Both the position numbers and the translations under genes were made by a program. A model generated the notes under the pieces. It was given only the letters and a program-made list of their open reading frames with translations, was not told the DNA's origin and did not search any database. Shown in pieces: positions 15,115-23,457 of a stretch of DNA of 36,536 nucleotides (within the stretch, counting starts at the first letter, position 1; each line of letters starts with the position of its first letter). Location of the stretch: assembly GCF_000417505.1 (NCBI RefSeq), contig NZ_APHY01000033.1, positions 1 through 36,536 of the forward strand, in the 5' to 3' direction. The DNA is from Megasphaera sp. NM10 (GTDB taxonomy: Bacteria > Bacillota > Negativicutes > Veillonellales > Megasphaeraceae).

Positions 15115-15245
15115 GGACATTTATTATATATAAGTTAAATGTCCGTCCTTTTGCCCCTATATTTATACGGACTTTAAATTTAAATGTCTGCATAAAGATG
15201 TTTTGTTATACATCGGGGACATTAAAGACAATTTATTAAATGTCC
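15115..15245. repeat. Three spaced inverted-repeat units of the TAAATGTCC motif (candidate origin or operator array)
   Basis: GGACATTTA (15115-15123) faces TAAATGTCC (15136-15144). GGACTTTAAA (15169-15178) faces TAAATGTCT (15181-15189). GGACATTAA (15217-15225) faces TAAATGTCC (15237-15245). Unit centres are about 50 bp apart. The DNA between is very AT-rich. It lies next to the primase-helicase gene. This could be iterons of a replication origin or binding sites of a regulator; a TATAAT on the minus strand (15122-15127) overlaps the first unit. Confidence 0.6.
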
Positions 15246-15249
15246 GGAA

Positions 15250-17256
15250 TTATTTTTTCGTTACAACTCCTTTTTCTACGACAAAATCATCCAATTCGTT
15301 TATATATCGACGTACAGTTTTATCCGTTATGTCAAGATAGTCAGCTATATCACTGACCATTACTTGTCCATTTATTAAACAGGCATTATAAGCATTTTCT
15401 AATTGTTGTTTTCTTTCTTCTTTTTTCTTATGACGAACATCTTGACTCTTTTGCCATGGAGCTTTGTCGCAGTCTGGTGTGAGCTTTTCCAGCTCGCCGC
15501 TGTCGTCGACGCGATGGATGGGATACTCGAACCACACGTTCAAGGGCTTGAAGGGCTCGAACTCTCGGAGCGTCCCTTCGATGCGCCAGGCCGTGCCAGG
15601 CAGGCCGACCTGGTCCGACGTGTTCAGCTGAATCATGTCCAGCAGGGCGTCGGCATCGCGGGCGAAGACGCCGGAGCCACTGGCCCGGTCCATGGACCGC
15701 TTGCTTCCCTGGGCGCCCTTGCTGTGATGGTGACAGTAGATGACGGCGCAGTTCAGCTCGGTGCAGACCTTGTCGAACTGATTGCATAAGTGGGCCATCT
15801 GGTCGGCGCTGTTTTCGTCGCCTGTGATGATCTTATAAATCGGGTCGATGATGATGGCCGTGTAATTCTTCTTGGATGCCCGGCGGATGAGCTTCGGCGC
15901 CAGCTTATCCATAGGGATGGATTTGCCGCGCAGTTCCCAAATGTCGATATTGGTAATGTTGTTGGCCGGCCATCCCAGGGCGTCATATACGTCCTTGAAG
16001 CGGTGCAGACAGCTCGGCCGGTCCAGTTCCAGGTTGACGTACAGGACGCGCCCCTGGGAGCAGTACCAGTTGAGCCACTTCCGTCCTTCGGCGATAGCAA
16101 TGGCCATCTCGATGAGGGCGAAGGACTTGCCGGCTTTCGATGGGCCTGCCAGCATCATCTTGTGCCCTTTCCGCAGCACGCCCTCAATAAGTGACGGCGA
16201 TAGCGGCGGCAGGTCGTTCCATACGTCTTTCAGGCTTTCTGGCTCCGGCAGGTCGTCGTTGACGGCCTCGATCCATTCACGCCATTCTACAAAGTTTTCC
16301 TTGCCCAGGTTGGTGTCGATGAGATACTGTTTCTTGCCATCCCGAATAACGCCAGGCATCCGGGACAACCGGGACGGGTTCCGGTTCTGCGTGTCGATGG
16401 CCAGGCCGTTCTTGCGGCAGATGGCATAGAGGTAGTCGACGCGCTTCCGATATTCTTCATAGTTGCCGGCATCGATGTGGACGATGGCATGAACGCTTTT
16501 CCCGCCGCTGTAGACCAGGCAGGCAACGGGCAGTTCCAGCTGTCGGATGATTTCGTTCTGCTTTTCCAGCTCCATCGAGTCGGACTCGACCAGGGCGAAA
16601 CGGAAGTCCGTCACGTTTTCGTTACGGACGCCTTTGCCGTCCAGCGGATTGAACCGGATCCAGGCGCCGACCTTGGGGTTGTAGTCCCCCAGGACGGCTC
16701 CCAGGTCTCCGTCACAGACCGTCAGCTCTTCGATGAGTTCCCCTGCAGTACGGCCATAGTTCCCTTTATTCGGCAGGAACTTCCCGTCTTTTTCCCAGGA
16801 GCTCGTTACATAGCCGACGTAGTCGGTACTATCAAACAGCGTCGAAAGATACTTGATGAGGTCTTTGACCGGGTCCCAGTTATCACCGGGGGCTTCCAGC
16901 TCCCGCCCTTCGACCCAGTTCTTGTCAACAACGACCTGGTCATCCCGTTCGGGAATCATGTCGTCCCAGTCATAGGCGATGTCGGGGCCGGCTGATGAGG
17001 TCCAGCCGCCCCGCTTCGCCATGTCGACAATCGTAGCGCCGGTGACTAAAGACGTAGCGTTATTGTCAAAAGTGTTCCACTTCCGGACACATTCGCCGGA
17101 ATGATACCGACCGGCGTCGCGAAGGCTCCAGGTATCCCAGTCGGCGACGCTGTAGCCTTCGAGTTTTAACGCCATGCCTACATTTACCCACTCCTGATAG
17201 GTGCAGAACGACGGGTCAATATAGTCCAGGAGGGGTATGAGATTGATGTTTTCCAA
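15250..17256 (-). CDS. Phage primase-helicase (PriCT, primase-like and RecA-type ATPase domains)
   Basis: A 668-residue protein with a TTG start (17256) after AAAGGAGGGCGGGC. Residues 1-85 resemble the PriCT domain (CTYQEWVNVGMALKLEGY). The block 215-265, with ALVESDS and YSGGKSVHAIVHID, resembles archaeo-eukaryotic type primases. From about 350 it is a RepA/AAA_25-like hexameric helicase ATPase with Walker A GPSKAGKS (371-378), the strand YTAIIIDPIYKI (Walker B) and CHHHSKGAQGSKR. A C-terminal helix-turn-helix (about 625-660, MVSDIADYLDITDKTVRRYI) may bind the origin. It acts with the adjacent SF2 helicase in phage replication. The primase assignment is by motif resemblance. Confidence 0.85.
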   Translation of the reverse strand: MENINLIPLLDYIDPSFCTYQEWVNVGMALKLEGYSVADWDTWSLRDAGRYHSGECVRKWNTFDNNATSLVTGATIVDMAKRGGWTSSAGPDIAYDWDDMIPERDDQVVVDKNWVEGRELEAPGDNWDPVKDLIKYLSTLFDSTDYVGYVTSSWEKDGKFLPNKGNYGRTAGELIEELTVCDGDLGAVLGDYNPKVGAWIRFNPLDGKGVRNENVTDFRFALVESDSMELEKQNEIIRQLELPVACLVYSGGKSVHAIVHIDAGNYEEYRKRVDYLYAICRKNGLAIDTQNRNPSRLSRMPGVIRDGKKQYLIDTNLGKENFVEWREWIEAVNDDLPEPESLKDVWNDLPPLSPSLIEGVLRKGHKMMLAGPSKAGKSFALIEMAIAIAEGRKWLNWYCSQGRVLYVNLELDRPSCLHRFKDVYDALGWPANNITNIDIWELRGKSIPMDKLAPKLIRRASKKNYTAIIIDPIYKIITGDENSADQMAHLCNQFDKVCTELNCAVIYCHHHSKGAQGSKRSMDRASGSGVFARDADALLDMIQLNTSDQVGLPGTAWRIEGTLREFEPFKPLNVWFEYPIHRVDDSGELEKLTPDCDKAPWQKSQDVRHKKKEERKQQLENAYNACLINGQVMVSDIADYLDITDKTVRRYINELDDFVVEKGVVTKK

Positions 17257-17271
17257 TATGCCCGCCCTCCT

Positions 17272-19914
17272 TTATTCTGGCTGGTACGTCGCCGGGATGA
17301 TACCGGCCGGCATCCGCCAGCCAGCGGCTGCAATACGCCCGATGAGCTTAGACGCCGCTGCAAAGGACCAGGTGCCGACATGCCGGAAGCCGCGGGCCTC
17401 CAACAGCCGGATTTGCCGAGCCGTTGCAAGCCCCAGTTCCTTGCGCTTGATGAGCCGGTCCAGTAACAGCTTGGCCTTGCCGGCGTTTTCGATTTCATCG
17501 GGGATGATACCGAACTTTTCCAGGGCCTTCAGCTGCTTGTCCGATGCCGGCATCATTTCCCAACCAAATGAAGGCACGTAATCTGCCAGGTCTTGCGCCT
17601 GGATGGACATTTCAAACTGCAGCGGATCTACCAGTTTCCGCTTGCGCTTCTTCATGGCTGCCAGCTTTTCTGCCAGAGCGGCTTCGCGGTCGGCGACGAC
17701 GTCTTCTGCCGCTTCTTTTTCCAGGACTTCCAGGTCTGTTGGCTCGCCGGATTCGTTGAGCTTTTCCGTCATCTTCTTGGCCACGTCTTCCGTTTCGGCG
17801 ATGAGGCATGCTGGACGGCACAGCTCGTGCTTTTCCGTATTCCAGAGGAAGTCGAGAAGCAGCACTTCTTCCTTGCCTGGGAAGAGCCGCGTACCGCGTC
17901 CGACCATTTGACTGTACAGGCTGCGGCTCTTTGTAGCCCGCAGGACAATGACGCAGTCTACAGATGGGCAGTCCCAGCCTTCCGTCAGCAGCATGGAGTT
18001 ACAGAGGACGTTGTATTTGCCGGCATCAAAGTCGGCCAGGACCTGCGCCCGGTCTTCGCTGTTGCCATTGACTTCGGCGGCCCGGAAGCCGGCTTCATTC
18101 AGGATGTCACAGAATTTCTGGCTCGTTGCAACGAGCGGCAGGAAGACGACGGTCTTTCGGTCTTTGCAGTAGGCCTGCATTTCCCTGGCAATCTGGTCGA
18201 GATACGGGTCCAGCGCCGTCCCCAGTTCACCAGCCTTGTAGTCGCCGGCCGAAAAGCCGACGCCGGAAATATCGATCTGTAGTGGAATCGTCTGGGCTAC
18301 GATACGGCAGAGATAGCCTTCTTTAATGGCCTGGACTAAGCTGTATTCGTAAGCCAGGCTATCGTAGTAGCTTCCCAGATTGCGCATGTCGGCCCTGTCC
18401 GGCGTGGCCGTGACGCCTAAGACCTTGGCATCACTAAAGTACTGTAAGACGCGCTGATAGCTGTCTGAGACGCTGTGATGGGCTTCGTCGATGATGATTG
18501 TGTCGAAGTAGTCCGCCGCGAATTGATGCAGCCGCTTTTCCCGTGTCAGTGTCTGGACACTGCCGACGACGATGCGCCGCCAGGACCCGAGGCAGGTCTG
18601 TTCGGCCTTTTCCACGGCACTTATCAGCCCTGTCGCTTTCTCGATTTTATCGCTGGCCTGCTCCAGGAGCTCGCCGCGATGGGCCATGATAAGGACCCGT
18701 TCGCCGACCCGGACCCGGTCCTCAGCGATTTTGGCGAAAACAATGGTCTTGCCACAATTATGGGTGATTGTAAAATCATCTAATAAATAACGGTTGTCTC
18801 CATCAACAGTAAAGCCGATGTATGCGCCTGTCCCAATGGATTCCACAGTGAATCCGGTAACAAGAACATTTTTCTTTTGTTTTCGTGGAGTAGCCATTTT
18901 CCGCTTAACTTTCATAGGGATTTTATCGCAGTTCCCACTAATACTAACCCGGTAGTATGTTCCTACAAAATTATTACATCCCTTTTTACAGGGTGTAACA
19001 TAGGCCGCGAGCCCAACCGATCTACACATAAAGGCTAAATCATTAGAAAGGCGTTCGGATTTAGAAATAAAATCATAGCCGTTACATGTAAGATGGCCAT
19101 CGCTATCTAACAATCCAGCAATGACGTTAAGACGTACGGCCACGGGCCCCGTTTTATATATATCAGGTACTTGTTTTGTAGCAGATGTTTTTCCTCTCAT
19201 GCCTAAATCTTTCAAAGAACGAATAAAGGCAGAGCGAGTATATGCTTTTTTACTGGCAAAAATATAGGTTATCGCTTTTCCAGCAGGTTCTGTACGAATC
19301 CGCAAATCCAATAATTCTGCTTGTTGGTGAATGACATTCACCACTTCAGCATCCATGGTTGTGATACTGACAGAGGCTCCATTCAAATTACCATCTCCTA
19401 ATAATATTCCCAAAAAATAAGGATCAATAGGATAATCGGCTTGATGAGAATGATAGAAAGTAATGGCATCTGCTCGAATCAGTTTGTGGATATGTTTTTT
19501 CCACTTGCTCCAGGTAAGCCATTCTTTTACAGAAACATCAATAATTTCACCACCATGTTTTTCACTTGGATATACAGGATGATTCGATTCTTTGGTTCGT
19601 TTTAACGTTAGCATATGATTTTCATCTACGACGAAAGTGTTGCCTTTTACCGGGCAAATTTTATACAAATATCCTTCTCCACGGATGATTTGAAGGATAT
19701 GCCGGGGAGTACCATCGCTCCCCAATAGGCAATCTTTTAGCTGGACATCTTCCACCTTTTTAATGCTTCCATCCGCTAACAATACTTTTTCTCCGATGGC
19801 ATGGCATCCTGTAGGAAGGACCAGGAGTGTTTTGGTATGGCCGCTGTCCCATTCATGCAGGACGGCCTGTTCGGCCTCCTGCTGATAGGGACGCAGCGTG
19901 ACGTCGCTGCTCAT
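17272..19914 (-). CDS. SF2 DEAD/DEAH-type helicase interrupted by an intein
   Basis: The frame codes for 880 residues, of which 350 (37-386) are an intein; the spliced helicase is about 530 residues. The exteins join to give LVLPTG-CGKTIVFAKI, a Walker A motif that exists only after splicing. DEAH is at 476-479 (IIIDEAHHS), followed by VTATPDR (motif III), and motif VI is in MVGRGTRLFPG. The C-terminal 200 residues are Lys/Glu-rich and then helical. Related phage helicases work with a primase and an ssDNA-binding partner. Its ATG overlaps the end of the DUF669 gene, and its stop lies just before the primase-helicase start, so these genes form one replication operon. Confidence 0.95.
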   Translation of the reverse strand: MSSDVTLRPYQQEAEQAVLHEWDSGHTKTLLVLPTGCHAIGEKVLLADGSIKKVEDVQLKDCLLGSDGTPRHILQIIRGEGYLYKICPVKGNTFVVDENHMLTLKRTKESNHPVYPSEKHGGEIIDVSVKEWLTWSKWKKHIHKLIRADAITFYHSHQADYPIDPYFLGILLGDGNLNGASVSITTMDAEVVNVIHQQAELLDLRIRTEPAGKAITYIFASKKAYTRSAFIRSLKDLGMRGKTSATKQVPDIYKTGPVAVRLNVIAGLLDSDGHLTCNGYDFISKSERLSNDLAFMCRSVGLAAYVTPCKKGCNNFVGTYYRVSISGNCDKIPMKVKRKMATPRKQKKNVLVTGFTVESIGTGAYIGFTVDGDNRYLLDDFTITHNCGKTIVFAKIAEDRVRVGERVLIMAHRGELLEQASDKIEKATGLISAVEKAEQTCLGSWRRIVVGSVQTLTREKRLHQFAADYFDTIIIDEAHHSVSDSYQRVLQYFSDAKVLGVTATPDRADMRNLGSYYDSLAYEYSLVQAIKEGYLCRIVAQTIPLQIDISGVGFSAGDYKAGELGTALDPYLDQIAREMQAYCKDRKTVVFLPLVATSQKFCDILNEAGFRAAEVNGNSEDRAQVLADFDAGKYNVLCNSMLLTEGWDCPSVDCVIVLRATKSRSLYSQMVGRGTRLFPGKEEVLLLDFLWNTEKHELCRPACLIAETEDVAKKMTEKLNESGEPTDLEVLEKEAAEDVVADREAALAEKLAAMKKRKRKLVDPLQFEMSIQAQDLADYVPSFGWEMMPASDKQLKALEKFGIIPDEIENAGKAKLLLDRLIKRKELGLATARQIRLLEARGFRHVGTWSFAAASKLIGRIAAAGWRMPAGIIPATYQPE
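18757..19806 (-). mobile_element. LAGLIDADG homing-endonuclease intein in the helicase P-loop
   Basis: Splicing residues are clear: Cys37 as first residue (CHAIGEKVLLADGSIKKVED, block A), a block B with His100 (VVDENHMLTL, with Asp where Thr is usual), and the end TITHN (His385, Asn386) followed by Cys387 as +1 residue. Between them are two dodecapeptide motifs, FLGILLGDGN (167-176) and IAGLLDSDGH (265-274), each with its catalytic acidic residue, so the endonuclease looks intact. The DNA is visibly richer in A and T than the helicase flanks, a sign of later acquisition. The endonuclease would recognise the uninterrupted LPTGCGKT coding site in related phages. Confidence 0.95.
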
Positions 19915-20390
19915 TTAGAACGCCCCCTGTGTGTAAGTAGGACGCTGCGCCGGCTGACTCTGCGGCTGTGAAGCTTGGGAGCTGCCGTCTTGTCGTAGAA
20001 GCGTTTCACGTCGTTGTAATCTTTCCCATTGTACTTGCGGACGCTGACCTGCATACGGCCTGTCGCTCCGATGAGCTGATTCCAGGCAATTCGGAAATGG
20101 CCATCGCCACGCTGCATCATGCCGACAGCGCAGGCGAAGTTAGTCAGCTGCCATTCACTTTTGGAGTGCAGGAAGAGATTCTGGCGGATGCGCCCTTTCG
20201 TGCCGTCGGGCGTCTGCACTTCATATGTCAGCTTGGCCATCGGGCAGGGCGGCATCTTGTCGCTGCCGTCGAAGTGGGCCCGCTCAAAATCAACGATCGT
20301 AAAATCATAATCACCGGGAGGGACGATTTGAAACGAGTCTTCCACTTCGGTAAATTCATCATCCCAACTAAATGCGCGTTCTTCTGTCAT
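19911..20390 (-). CDS. DUF669 family phage protein, probably frameshifted near its C-terminus
   Basis: The start is the ATG at 20390 (MTEERAFSWDDEF), 8 bases after AGGAGG; an ATG at 20396 is too close. The body matches DUF669 proteins (QIVPPGDYDFTIVDFERAHF, WNQLIGATGRMQVSVRKYNG, DYNDVKRFY), which sit in replication modules and may bind single-stranded DNA. After DKTAAPK the frame becomes Arg/Ser-rich and ends HRGRSK. The -1 frame of the same stretch encodes a Gln/Pro-rich tail ending TYTQGAF, the usual style for this family, and stops directly before the helicase ATG. A single-base indel near 19975-19985 is therefore likely. Confidence 0.82.
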   Translation of the reverse strand: MTEERAFSWDDEFTEVEDSFQIVPPGDYDFTIVDFERAHFDGSDKMPPCPMAKLTYEVQTPDGTKGRIRQNLFLHSKSEWQLTNFACAVGMMQRGDGHFRIAWNQLIGATGRMQVSVRKYNGKDYNDVKRFYDKTAAPKLHSRRVSRRSVLLTHRGRSK

Positions 20391-20414
20391 TGTCATTACC
20401 TCCTAATCAAAACA

Positions 20415-21500
20415 TTAAAACGGAACTTTCTTTAACTGATTGATAACCTGCAACATCTGCGGAAAAGCCGCTACCAGACATCCCATGACGAAGTCTTCCG
20501 GGTAATCTGCAATCGGCATATCGGCCGGGAAATATCCCTTATGAGCCACGGCCTGCTGAATATCCTGGGCTGTAACATTGTTGGCTGTCATGAGGTCTGC
20601 CAGGGCCTGGGGAATAGCTTCGGGTGCCTGGACGTCGGGCTGCTTGGTTTCTGCCTGGACAGGCGGCTTCGGCGATTCTTTGGGCGGGGCAGGTGCTTCC
20701 GGAATCAGATCCGGTTCAGCAGGTCCCGGCTGTGGCGGTACTGCCGGAGAAACGGGCGGCTGCGGCGGCGTTGTATTCATGACCGGGATGCAGTGCGCGA
20801 TTTCCTGATAGTCAAAAGACAGTTCTTCGGCCAGGCCGTGCCGGTTCTTGGCATCCCAGCACGGGTTGTGTGCCGTGTACATGACCCGCTTGCCGCCGCT
20901 GACTTTCTTCTTGTTGTCCTTTGTCGTGATGACGATTTCCTTGTAATTCACAAAGAGAACCATGTCCGCCCATTCTTTGACCAGGGCGGCGCACTGGTTG
21001 CCGGCCTTTTGTCCCAATTTCAGCTCATACCGGTCGTATGCCCCCGTTTCTTCTGGGAGCTCGAACTTGCGGATAATGCTGTGAGCCGTCAGGACAACAT
21101 TCATGCCGGCGTCAATCAAATCCGACAAGCTGTCTAAAAGCCGCCCGAATTCTTCTTTGACGTATGTGTAGCCCTTGCCATACCCGAAGTCTTCAATGCC
21201 TACCTTCCCATTGGACTGGCAGACAGCTTCTTCGCAAAGCCGTTCAGCCCAGTCCGCTGTATCAATAACCAGTGTATGGTAGCCCATCGTATCTCCCTTG
21301 AGGTCCTTGATATACTGCTTGAGCATCTGCCAGGACGTCGGCCTGGGCAGGCGGTCTACTTCGAGGTGCGACGTGCTGCCTTCCGTGTCGATGAACAGGG
21401 GTTTTGGGAATTGCGCGGCAAACGTTGACTTGCCGATACCTTCCGGGCCGTAGATGACAACTTTCTGAGGCTTTATGATTTTCCCTGAGATGATCTTCAT
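20415..21500 (-). CDS. Sak4-like AAA ATPase (phage recombination mediator)
   Basis: A 361-residue protein with Walker A YGPEGIGKST (17-26), a Walker B-like strand (TLVIDTADW, about 76-84) and a sensor-like VVLTAHSIIR. This RecA-core-only layout matches the phage nucleotide-binding family that includes Sak4, which stimulates single-strand annealing. Residues about 245-305 are a Pro-rich linker, followed by a helical C-terminal domain (LADLMTANNVTAQDIQQAVA). It starts 13 bases downstream of the SbcC-like gene stop and precedes DUF669, a common recombination-replication cassette. The Sak4 role is by family, not shown here. Confidence 0.82.
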   Translation of the reverse strand: MKIISGKIIKPQKVVIYGPEGIGKSTFAAQFPKPLFIDTEGSTSHLEVDRLPRPTSWQMLKQYIKDLKGDTMGYHTLVIDTADWAERLCEEAVCQSNGKVGIEDFGYGKGYTYVKEEFGRLLDSLSDLIDAGMNVVLTAHSIIRKFELPEETGAYDRYELKLGQKAGNQCAALVKEWADMVLFVNYKEIVITTKDNKKKVSGGKRVMYTAHNPCWDAKNRHGLAEELSFDYQEIAHCIPVMNTTPPQPPVSPAVPPQPGPAEPDLIPEAPAPPKESPKPPVQAETKQPDVQAPEAIPQALADLMTANNVTAQDIQQAVAHKGYFPADMPIADYPEDFVMGCLVAAFPQMLQVINQLKKVPF

Positions 21501-21513
21501 GATTTACTCCTTT

Positions 21514-22803
21514 CTAAAACGTGCCAGGCGTCCACTTCGGCGTTTCTGCTTTCGGTGCTGACTGTGGGACTTCTTGCGGACGGTCTTCTTTGATGTATCC
21601 ATCTTCGATGATGATACTGCAGGTGTCATCAGTCCCGACGCGGGTAGCGATGACCTGTAGCCCTTCCCCTTCCAGCCATTGGCCGAAGGCGGCCAGTGTT
21701 TCCGGGTCCATCTGTTCCAACTTATCCATGAGGACAAAGCCGCAGTCCGGGTTGAGCTTGCGGACGATGGCCGTAGCGACCTGCAGTTGTTCTGCGCCGC
21801 TCATGCAGTCCCACTTCTGTCCGTTATACGTCAGCTCGCCATCCTGGACCGACAGCCCTGGCAGGGGCATGTCTGCCGAATCCAGCAGTTTCATCCGCTG
21901 ATCTTTCACGGATTCAATCTGCTGGGTCAGGTCGCCGTACTGGCCGGCCAGCTCATCGGCTTCGGCCTGGACCCGGTTCTTTTCGGCATTGGCCCGTACT
22001 TTGGTGTTGATGGCGTCAATGTTGGCGATATCCTGTTCCAGTTCGGCCGTGCTTTCATCTTGCAGGTTTTCGGCTGCCTTCCTTGCTGTTACACAATCCT
22101 GTTCGGCCTGCTTCAGTGCTGCTTTTGCCCGGTCAAAGGCAATCTGCGCTTCTGCCAGTACCTTGTTGTAATGGGCTTCTTTTTCCCGCTTGCGCTGGTT
22201 TTCTCCATTCTTTGCCAGGATGGCCTGCTGTCTCTGGATGAGCTCGGATGCGCTGACCGGTTCTGCCGGCGCATCGGGATACCAGGCCATTTCTTCCGCA
22301 TGTTTTTTCTTGCGGTCAGCAATCCGGCCGACTTCCAAGCGTTGATTGTACAGTGACTTTTCCTGGCGGTCTAAAACGGCCAGCTTGTCCCCGACGCCGA
22401 TAATCTGTAAGAGCGTTTCGGCCTTTTCATCGTTCCGGGCATCCATGAATTTCGGCAGGTTCAGGGCCAGCTTTTCGATGAAGCTGTCTAAGAGCTGCTG
22501 GCCGGCTTTCTGCCCTGACGGGTCGATGACATGAAGAGCCGAAGACTTACCCTTGCGTTCCACTACCAGGCCGTTGCTGAGTTCGATGTGGATAGACGGC
22601 GGAGCGGCGCTGCCAATACGCTGCGATTCGGACGGCTTGAGTTTGTTGCCGCCCAGTGCCCAGGCAATGGCATCCAATACAGAAGTCTTGCCCTGGCCAT
22701 TCCGGCCGCCGATGACGGTTAAACCGTTTTCCGTTGGCGTCAGCGTAACGGCCTTGACGCGCTTCACATTTTCAATTTCTAACTGTCTGATTTTTACTGA
22801 CAT
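21514..22803 (-). CDS. SMC/SbcC-like ATPase, phage recombination
   Basis: The start is the ATG at 22803 (MSVKIRQLEIENVKRVKAVT), preceded by GATGGAGGC at 5 bases; an in-frame extension to 23019 would run through the LysM gene. The 429-residue protein has Walker A GGRNGQGKTS (32-41), a long coiled coil (about 170-310) and a C-terminal Walker B-like strand (CGFVLMDKLEQMD). This is a compact AAA_23 arrangement related to SbcC/RecF, usually found with exonuclease or annealing proteins. It probably handles DNA ends during phage recombination. No zinc hook CxxC is visible in the coil. Confidence 0.82.
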   Translation of the reverse strand: MSVKIRQLEIENVKRVKAVTLTPTENGLTVIGGRNGQGKTSVLDAIAWALGGNKLKPSESQRIGSAAPPSIHIELSNGLVVERKGKSSALHVIDPSGQKAGQQLLDSFIEKLALNLPKFMDARNDEKAETLLQIIGVGDKLAVLDRQEKSLYNQRLEVGRIADRKKKHAEEMAWYPDAPAEPVSASELIQRQQAILAKNGENQRKREKEAHYNKVLAEAQIAFDRAKAALKQAEQDCVTARKAAENLQDESTAELEQDIANIDAINTKVRANAEKNRVQAEADELAGQYGDLTQQIESVKDQRMKLLDSADMPLPGLSVQDGELTYNGQKWDCMSGAEQLQVATAIVRKLNPDCGFVLMDKLEQMDPETLAAFGQWLEGEGLQVIATRVGTDDTCSIIIEDGYIKEDRPQEVPQSAPKAETPKWTPGTF

Positions 22804-22883
22804 AATAGCCTCCATCTGGTATAATAAATTTGAGTATTTTGGTATGTGGCTGTTGTCGGCGGTTGCCGGCAGCAGCCATTTTT

Positions 22884-23219
22884 TCAGTAGCGGATGACCA
22901 GGCGCTGGCCCGGTTTCAGTGTTGGGTCCAGACCCAGGCCGTTGTTGACCTGAATCTGGTAGATGACCTCCCGGATATCCTGGCCGGTCTTGTCGGCTAC
23001 AGGGCCAGCGATTTCCCACAGCGTTTCGTCTGTGTCGACGACGTGGATGATAGCTGTGTCGTTCGCAATTGTTTCGGCCTGTGACCAGGGCGTTGCACTG
23101 CCGAGATACAGCCCGACCCCGAAGGCCATGGCGATGGCCAGCCCCGTCCGGAGCGTTCGGAAGGGTGGTTTACGCTTTGGCTTGGTCAGTCCATGATCGT
23201 AAATTTTCATCGTTTTCAT
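22884..23219 (-). CDS. Membrane-anchored LysM protein
   Basis: The start is the ATG at 23219, after GGAAGGAGGTG. Of 111 residues, 1-24 are basic and cytoplasmic-looking, 25-42 form one membrane span (TGLAIAMAFGVGLYLG), and 57-109 make a LysM domain (IIHVVDTDETLWEIAG ... LDPTLKPGQRLVIRY). The topology resembles SOS-induced division inhibitors such as YneA, and wall-binding phage proteins. It sits in the early operon between the excisionase-like gene and the SbcC-like gene, which argues against a virion lysin. Its start overlaps the upstream gene by 50 bases. Confidence 0.82.
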   Translation of the reverse strand: MKTMKIYDHGLTKPKRKPPFRTLRTGLAIAMAFGVGLYLGSATPWSQAETIANDTAIIHVVDTDETLWEIAGPVADKTGQDIREVIYQIQVNNGLGLDPTLKPGQRLVIRY

Positions 23220-23400
23220 GTTTCCCACCTCCTTCCACGAAGCCAATCAACTGAGTTTTTGTACACCGGACGGTACGACCATACCGGAACCCGATATCAT
23301 GAATAATTTCGTAAGCCTGGTTCATACCAATCCGCAAAAATTCGGCCACATCTTTTGCCGTTAAAATAGGGGGCAATCCATTGTAAATGTCTTGATTCAT
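23170..23400 (-). CDS. Excisionase-like helix-turn-helix protein
   Basis: A 76-residue protein. LTAKDVAEFLRIGMNQAYEI (13-32) is the typical opening of HTH_17/MerR-type excisionase DNA-binding domains, followed by a wing (GRTVRCTKTQLIGFVEGG). A strong ribosome binding site (AAGGAGG) precedes the ATG. It could be the Xis that directs the integrase towards excision, or an early regulator. Its C-terminus overlaps the LysM gene. Confidence 0.75.
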   Translation of the reverse strand: MNQDIYNGLPPILTAKDVAEFLRIGMNQAYEIIHDIGFRYGRTVRCTKTQLIGFVEGGGKHENDENLRSWTDQAKA

Positions 23401-23425
23401 GATTTCCTCCTTTCTTCTCCCGTTC

Positions 23426-23434
23426 TGGTATAAT
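23426..23434 (+). promoter_or_regulatory. Extended -10 promoter of the DUF2513-like gene
   Basis: TGGTATAAT: a perfect TATAAT at 23429-23434 with the upstream TG. It lies 24 bases before the ATG at 23458 and divergently abuts the excisionase-like gene start. No clear -35 box. Confidence 0.6.
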
Positions 23435-23457
23435 GACCATGAAGGGAGGTGATAACT

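Noticed and set aside
22804-23019. N-terminal extension of the SbcC-like protein
   Set aside because: It has no binding site and overlaps the LysM gene; the ATG at 22803 has a good site and begins the conserved domain.
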